Shown here: positions 9,501 to 10,177 of the stretch, piece after piece | Layout: the number at the start of each line of letters is the position of its first letter | How positions within the stretch are numbered: the stretch's first letter is position 1 | Assembly: GCA_028565635.1 (NCBI GenBank) | Contig: JAOXYB010052946.1 | Span: forward strand, 1,287-11,463 | Source of the DNA: Phoronis ovalis | Taxonomy: Eukaryota; Phoronida; Phoronidae | Direction of reading: 5' to 3' | Length of the DNA stretch: 10,177 bases | Program-made: the position numbers and the translations under genes | Notes under the pieces: generated by a model | What the model was told of the DNA's origin: nothing | Database searches by the model: none | The model's input: the letters and a program-made list of their open reading frames with translations, nothing else

Positions 9501-10137
9501 ATGATAAATTGTAAAACTTGAGGTTAATAATGTAATTCATTTTTTATATATGTTTTCAATTCCGAAAATCTCACAATGCTGCAGTTTAACTTTAAAAGCT
9601 TTAGTGCAATGCAAATGTTTCCAAGCAAACCATAACACCAACAGATATAAACTGTATATCTCTTTGGCTATTTTACATAATGTATCGTACGTACTCGAAA
9701 TATTGAGAGGATTATTGTTCACCCAGTACGTGTACCAAGCATTTATTTTTTTTCAAATGTAGCAAAGCTTTGAACGATTACATTTATAAGCAAAACAATT
9801 ATTGTTTCAGTAAGATATGGTATTGCTAATTCAGATATTTTAAAAACTGTACTTTTCATTGTTCAAATAGGGCTAACAACTAATACATCAGGACCAAAGC
9901 AAACTATTTTTCATTACCTTTCCGGAGAAAGCTATTCAGGGTTCACCAATGAAACATTTAATCCTGGCTTCACCGATGATATTGACTTTGATAACGCTAC
10001 TTTACAAGCCCAGGCCGAAGCAATTTGTGGTGATGACAATGCTTGCTTGTTTGATATTGCTCAGACTGGTAATTTGGGAATTGGTCAAAGCACGAAAGAG
10101 CAAGGTGACGAAGATGAGAAAGCTGCTGGTGAACTGG
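458..10137 (+). CDS. Multi-exon gene for a CUB-NIDO-AMOP-VWD extracellular protein (mucin-4/SUSD2/Mesh-like), partial at both ends
   Basis: Fourteen exons (458-588, 845-1198, 2491-2660, 4001-4270, 4615-4754, 6036-6129, 6521-6703, 6926-7085, 7598-7760, 7979-8099, 8426-8560, 8790-9043, 9323-9491, 9871-10137) encode about 870 residues. Approximate order is CUB 4-155, NIDO 162-447, AMOP 448-595, VWD and following conserved region 596-870. NIDO-AMOP-VWD is the core of vertebrate MUC4 and insect Mesh; SUSD2 shares AMOP-VWD. Those proteins act at cell surfaces or junctions, so an extracellular adhesive or mucin-like role is inferred. About 20 N-x-S/T sequons support secretion. All introns are GT-AG, and phases agree from exon 3 onward once a one-base gap in exon 4 is allowed. 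The start codon, signal peptide and C-terminal part (EGF, sushi or transmembrane segments in relatives) are not in view. Frame breaks in exons 2 and 4 mean a decaying copy cannot be excluded, though assembly error looks likelier. Confidence 0.88.
845..1198 (+). CDS. Exon 2: C-terminal half of CUB domain, with an apparent frameshift near its end
   Basis: The acceptor is TTTTTAG before 845 and the likely donor is CCAG|GTAAAT at 1199. The frame from 845 reads VVNLEFKHFDLEG, then a central FCFDNVTVYDGPSSSSPVFL (the CUB 'C-x-D-x-v-x-v-Y-D-G' element), LCGSSIPL (fourth Cys) and MHIQFVSDEFFAGTGF, the usual 'v-x-F-x-S-D-...-G-x-GF' ending. Just after GTGF this frame runs into TAA at about 1187-1189. 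The +1-shifted frame reads QSTFYIYTADINYS, a natural CUB last strand, and continues to the donor. One extra T in the TTTT run at 1151-1154 explains this. The exon would then exit in phase 2, which does not fit exon 3. Confidence 0.82.
1199..2490. other. Intron 2 (about 1.3 kb), possibly hiding an exon
   Basis: It lies between the end of the CUB exon and the first NIDO exon. The flanking phases disagree (exit 2 after correction, entry 1), so an exon of length 3n+2 entering in phase 2 may lie inside. One candidate is 2284-2312 (29 nt), with a strong acceptor TTTTTCTTCAG and a mediocre donor CT|GTATGC; its nine or so residues are not diagnostic. The block at about 1540-1870 is less AT-rich than the surrounding intron but shows no open frame I recognise. 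Confidence 0.5.
2491..2660 (+). CDS. Exon 3: start of NIDO domain
   Basis: The acceptor is CTGTTTTTAG before 2491 and the donor is TAC|GTAAGT at 2661, a strong site. The translation reads FDPLKDENLYPFGISAGDTN, then a Cys-containing stretch with ISWRDYYECKEISAYYLGIP and FFNGRHEKLY. 'LYPFG-x-x-x-GD' followed by a hydrophobic segment and 'IPFFNG-x-x-x-x-LY' is how NIDO (nidogen extracellular) domains begin. Entry is phase 1 and exit phase 0. The entry phase does not match the exit of exon 2, so an exon may be missing between them. Confidence 0.88.
2661..4000. other. Intron 3 (1,340 nt), hosting MITE copy 1
   Basis: It runs from a GTAAGT donor to a TTCTCCAG acceptor. The short minus-strand open frames at 2635-3107 have no domain-like content. 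Two imperfect similar stretches, at about 3218-3240 (CTGGGGGTAGTCTACATAG) and 3282-3304 (CTGGGAGTAGTATACATAA), suggest an old local duplication. The MITE occupies 3425-3846. Confidence 0.8.
3425..3846 (+). mobile_element. MITE copy 1 (non-autonomous TIR DNA transposon)
   Basis: The element is 422 bp and bounded by CAGTCTGAATAAATCCAT and its reverse complement ATGGATTTATTCAGACTG. Inverted repeats are about 59-68 bp (3425-3483 and 3779-3846), the left one shortened by an internal deletion. The flanking 9-mers GCTTTTGTT (3416-3424) and GCTTATGTC (3847-3855) agree at 7 of 9 positions, consistent with a decayed 9-bp target-site duplication. It has no coding capacity. The interior matches the reverse complement of copy 2, so the two copies are inverted relative to each other. 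Confidence 0.93.
4001..4270 (+). CDS. Exon 4: central NIDO domain, with an apparent one-base deletion
   Basis: The acceptor is CTTCTCCAG before 4001 and the donor is CCTG|GTAAGT at 4271. The first frame reads ICKNGAIHFNYGYD (NIDO '-x-x-NG-x-i-x-F'), then LAIVAPFQARSD and QVYYQIYEENDL, matching the 'iAPF-x-aD...v-x-Y-x-x-y' NIDO core. After NDL this frame ends in TAA at 4226-4228. The frame one base back reads NQTLDVLLNATNDVANMSLV and PP up to the donor, and joins exon 5 in phase to give the NIDO '-x-F-x-a-x-w-v-v-v-TW' element. One missing A in the AAAAA run at 4201-4205 accounts for the break. Sequons: NRT, NQT, NAT, NMS. Confidence 0.86.
4271..4614. other. Intron 4 (344 nt)
   Basis: GTAAGT donor and a poly-T TTTTTTCAG acceptor. 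I see nothing beyond intron sequence. It separates the two exons that sit between the MITE copies. Confidence 0.8.
4615..4754 (+). CDS. Exon 5: NIDO domain 'VVVTW' strand plus a Cys-rich insert
   Basis: The acceptor is TTTTTTCAG before 4615; the preferred donor is CCA|GTAATT at 4755. The translation reads DFVAKWVLVVTW, the conserved NIDO strand, then VNILPDKSCDYWIFQHCERC and a basic stretch to NEP. The phase-0 exit is needed because exon 6 starts in phase 0 with GNTFQGV, the next NIDO block. The only other phase-0 donor I see is TGG|GTGAAC at 4650, which would join TW directly to GNTFQ and drop 35 residues. Without splicing the frame runs on to TAG at 4842-4844. The exon end is therefore less certain than the start. 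Confidence 0.75.
4851..4859. repeat. Target-site duplication, left copy (MITE 2)
   Basis: TACTTATAG lies immediately left of the terminal CAGTCTG and is repeated exactly at 5333-5341 right of the terminal CAGACTG. Confidence 0.95.
4860..5332 (-). mobile_element. MITE copy 2, inverted relative to copy 1, with perfect 9-bp TSD
   Basis: The element is 473 bp with terminal inverted repeats of about 70 bp (4860-4929 and 5261-5332) that differ at only about four positions. It is flanked by an exact 9-bp duplication, TACTTATAG, at 4851-4859 and 5333-5341, proving transposition. A 9-bp duplication with long inverted repeats is typical of Mutator-like elements, while the CAG terminus recalls hAT, which makes 8-bp duplications; an 8-bp reading does not fit here. 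The superfamily is therefore a tentative Mutator-like call. It contains a run of 12 G. The strand is relative to copy 1, which was set as plus. Confidence 0.96.
5053..5064. repeat. G12 homopolymer within MITE 2
   Basis: Twelve consecutive G bases inside copy 2. Copy 1 has no such tract at the matching place, so it arose in this copy or is inflated by sequencing error. Confidence 0.9.
5333..5341. repeat. Target-site duplication, right copy (MITE 2)
   Basis: TACTTATAG abuts the right end of the element and is identical to 4851-4859. The bases beyond it on either side do not extend the match. Confidence 0.95.
6036..6129 (+). CDS. Exon 6: NIDO 'NTFQ-x-vL-x-tDG' block
   Basis: The acceptor is GGTTCTTAG before 6036 and the donor is CCAG|GTAAAA at 6130. 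The 94 nt encode GNTFQGVLITDGIYTFVRFI, then YPRGGINWVYP. This is one of the most conserved NIDO segments ('NTFQ-x-vL-x-tDG...F-x-i-f-x-Y-x-x-gg-i-x-W'). Entry is phase 0 and exit phase 1, matching exon 7. Confidence 0.92.
6130..6520. other. Intron 6 (391 nt)
   Basis: GTAAAA donor and TATTTTCAG acceptor. It is AT-rich with no further structure that I can support. Confidence 0.8.
6521..6703 (+). CDS. Exon 7: NIDO C-terminal part
   Basis: The acceptor is TATTTTCAG before 6521 and the donor is ACAG|GTAACT at 6704. In phase with exon 6, it encodes a short Tyr-rich stretch, then ALQWPAAGWNAGDGENVFSG, NFYNLPDSGKINMRYLAEK and LGNT. The 'A-x-x-G-x-n-A-G-D-G-x-x-...-f-x-l-p-x-S' pattern is the end of NIDO domains. 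The exon is 183 nt with phase 1 at both ends. Confidence 0.92.
6926..7085 (+). CDS. Exon 8: end of NIDO and start of AMOP domain
   Basis: The acceptor is AATTGCAG before 6926 and the donor is CCAAG|GTACAT at 7086. It encodes GTRGVYMYRLEN, the closing strand of NIDO (compare 'pG-x-w-x-f-R'), then KCKEWYTIQPEPSNW, MPACPCNMWQAWWDP. The 'C-x-x-W-x-x-x-x-p-x-p-x-x-W-x-x-x-l-p-x-CPC' signature opens an AMOP domain, named for Adhesion-associated, MUC4 and Other Proteins. The exit is phase 2. A TAG in the overlapping frame only reflects reading past the donor. Confidence 0.93.
7086..7597. other. Intron 8 (512 nt), containing a long hairpin
   Basis: GTACAT donor and AATATAG acceptor, the latter with a poor pyrimidine tract. 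The intron contains the inverted repeat at 7346-7438. Short open frames on the minus strand arise from this region and look like chance. Confidence 0.8.
7346..7438. repeat. 18-bp perfect inverted repeat with 57-nt spacer
   Basis: TTGTACAAAACATTCTCC (7346-7363) is the exact reverse complement of GGAGAATGTTTTGTACAA (7421-7438). Pairing extends about six bases outward with two mismatches, giving roughly a 24-bp stem at 7340-7444. No target-site duplication is apparent. It may be a very small foldback element or a worn MITE; it is unrelated to the CAGTCTG family. Confidence 0.9.
7598..7760 (+). CDS. Exon 9: central AMOP domain
   Basis: The acceptor is AATATAG before 7598 and the donor is GTG|GTAAGT at 7761. 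With the two bases carried from exon 8 it reads SFELDWRTRWKNWDTWCVSS, then RFSVNGTYQKCCYE and WSLIVNSLKSGHLVV. 'C-v-S-s-r-f-s-x-x-x-x-x-q-x-CCY' and a following hydrophobic 'GpL-x-x' type strand are AMOP features. No ATG-started open frame of useful length exists here, so a simple ORF scan misses this exon. Phase 2 entry and phase 0 exit fit both neighbours. Confidence 0.92.
7979..8099 (+). CDS. Exon 10: C-terminal AMOP domain
   Basis: The acceptor is TTATTTAG before 7979 and the donor is ATGG|GTACGA at 8100. The translation reads DWENDQDAFDQCCVYASDSC, then WMFFDRRPSDTCASYLPPAW. 'D-x-x-x-x-CC-x-x-s-x-x-C-x-x-F-x-x-x-RPs-x-x-C-x-x-Y-x-PP' is the classic end of an AMOP domain, so the domain is complete across exons 8-10. 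Phase 0 entry and phase 1 exit match. Confidence 0.93.
8100..8425. other. Intron 10 (326 nt)
   Basis: GTACGA donor and TATTGCAG acceptor. Strongly AT-rich, with nothing else recognised. Confidence 0.8.
8426..8560 (+). CDS. Exon 11: start of VWD domain with GDPH motif
   Basis: The acceptor is TATTGCAG before 8426 and the donor is CCAG|GTGCGT at 8561. It encodes APTRGDPHLLSFDGFNFTFN, then GLGEFVLANINNSEYQVQVR. GDPH followed by 'l-x-x-x-DG-x-x-y-TFNG-x-GE-y-v-L' is diagnostic of the VWD domain of MUC4, SUSD2 and Mesh. In MUC4 the Asp-Pro bond of GDPH is a known proteolytic cleavage site. Sequons NFT and NNS are present. Phase 1 at both ends. Confidence 0.94.
8790..9043 (+). CDS. Exon 12: central VWD domain
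   Basis: The acceptor is TTTGTCAG before 8790 and the donor is TTG|GTACGT at 9044. It encodes 84 full codons, beginning DSDKATVFSAVAMKRQGQPV, with DDLDCYINGS, LLMRPSNSSIQVNFDSG and SVTTKANL. 'a-x-v-f-x-a-v-a-x-k' followed by alternating strands is typical of MUC4/SUSD2-type VWD domains. It is rich in glycosylation sequons (NGS, NMT, NMS, NSS) and has a single Cys. The in-frame ATG at 8768 lies in the intron and is not a start. Confidence 0.9.
9323..9491 (+). CDS. Exon 13: C-terminal VWD domain
   Basis: The acceptor is CTTATGCAG before 9323 and the donor is ACAT|GTAAGC at 9492. It encodes GMLSITVSTPQVFMNRTEGL, then MGTFNGNLEDDLTAENGT and ENFGMT. 'GLMGTFNGN-x-x-DDL-x-x-xNG' corresponds to the VWD 'GL-x-G-x-x-n-x-x-x-x-DD' core. 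The Cys of the gel-forming mucin/VWF version (GLCG) is absent, as in MUC4/SUSD2 relatives. Open frame upstream of 9323 is intron read-through. Phase 0 entry, phase 1 exit. Confidence 0.92.
9492..9870. other. Intron 13 (379 nt)
   Basis: GTAAGC donor and TTCAAATAG acceptor. The 70-codon open frame at 9550-9762 and its antisense partner show no domain features and are not supported as exons. Confidence 0.8.
9871..10137 (+). CDS. Exon 14: region after VWD conserved in SUSD2/MUC4 relatives
   Basis: The acceptor is TTCAAATAG before 9871 and the donor is CTGG|GTAAAA at 10138. Joined to exon 13 it gives FGMTWLTTNTSGPKQTIFHY, then FNPGFTDDIDFD, AICGDDNACLFDIAQTG and IGQSTKEQGDEDEK. 'S-x-F-x-Y', 'F-x-P-x-F', and 'C-g-x-x-x-x-ClFDi-x-x-Tg' form the block that follows VWD in MUC4/SUSD2/Mesh proteins. 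The last 13 residues are acidic and charged. The exit is phase 1 and the next exon lies beyond the window. Confidence 0.9.
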
Positions 10138-10177
10138 GTAAAAATCTAATGAAAACTAAGTCTTTGATATATATATA

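Noticed and set aside
9550-9762. Open frames on both strands within intron 13
   Set aside because: No domain or composition signal, and exons 13 and 14 join in phase without it.

Overview
The window is animal (metazoan) genomic DNA, most likely from an AT-rich, intron-dense invertebrate. The evidence is one gene split into many small exons with GT-AG introns, and an encoded protein built from animal extracellular domains (CUB, NIDO, AMOP, VWD). I cannot name the phylum from the sequence. I see no bacterial operon, rRNA or tRNA.

One plus-strand gene fills positions 458-10137 and is open at both ends. No signal-peptide exon is visible upstream and the window ends inside an intron. I can place 14 coding exons totalling 2,611 nt, about 870 residues. 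Exons 1-2 encode a CUB domain, exons 3-7 a NIDO (nidogen-like) domain, exons 8-10 a complete AMOP domain, and exons 11-14 a VWD domain of the MUC4/SUSD2/Mesh type plus the conserved stretch that follows it in those proteins. Intron phases agree at every junction from exon 3 to exon 14, provided one missing base is allowed in exon 4. The product should be a large, heavily N-glycosylated secreted or membrane-anchored adhesion or mucin-like protein.

There are three breaks in the model: an apparent extra T in exon 2 (about 1151-1154), an apparent missing A in exon 4 (about 4201-4205), and a phase clash between exons 2 and 3. The first two lie in short homopolymers and shift in opposite directions, so sequencing or assembly errors are as likely as real mutations. 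The third may mean an unseen exon in the 1.3-kb second intron.

Non-coding structure: four perfect copies of a 19-bp tandem repeat at the left edge; two copies of one non-autonomous terminal-inverted-repeat transposon (MITE), at 3425-3846 and 4860-5332, each with a 9-bp target-site duplication; and an 18-bp perfect inverted repeat at 7346-7438. The two MITEs lie in opposite orientations in introns 3 and 5 and bracket exons 4 and 5. They could pair in the pre-mRNA, an arrangement known in other genes to favour circular RNA or exon skipping. This is the most testable unusual feature of the window.
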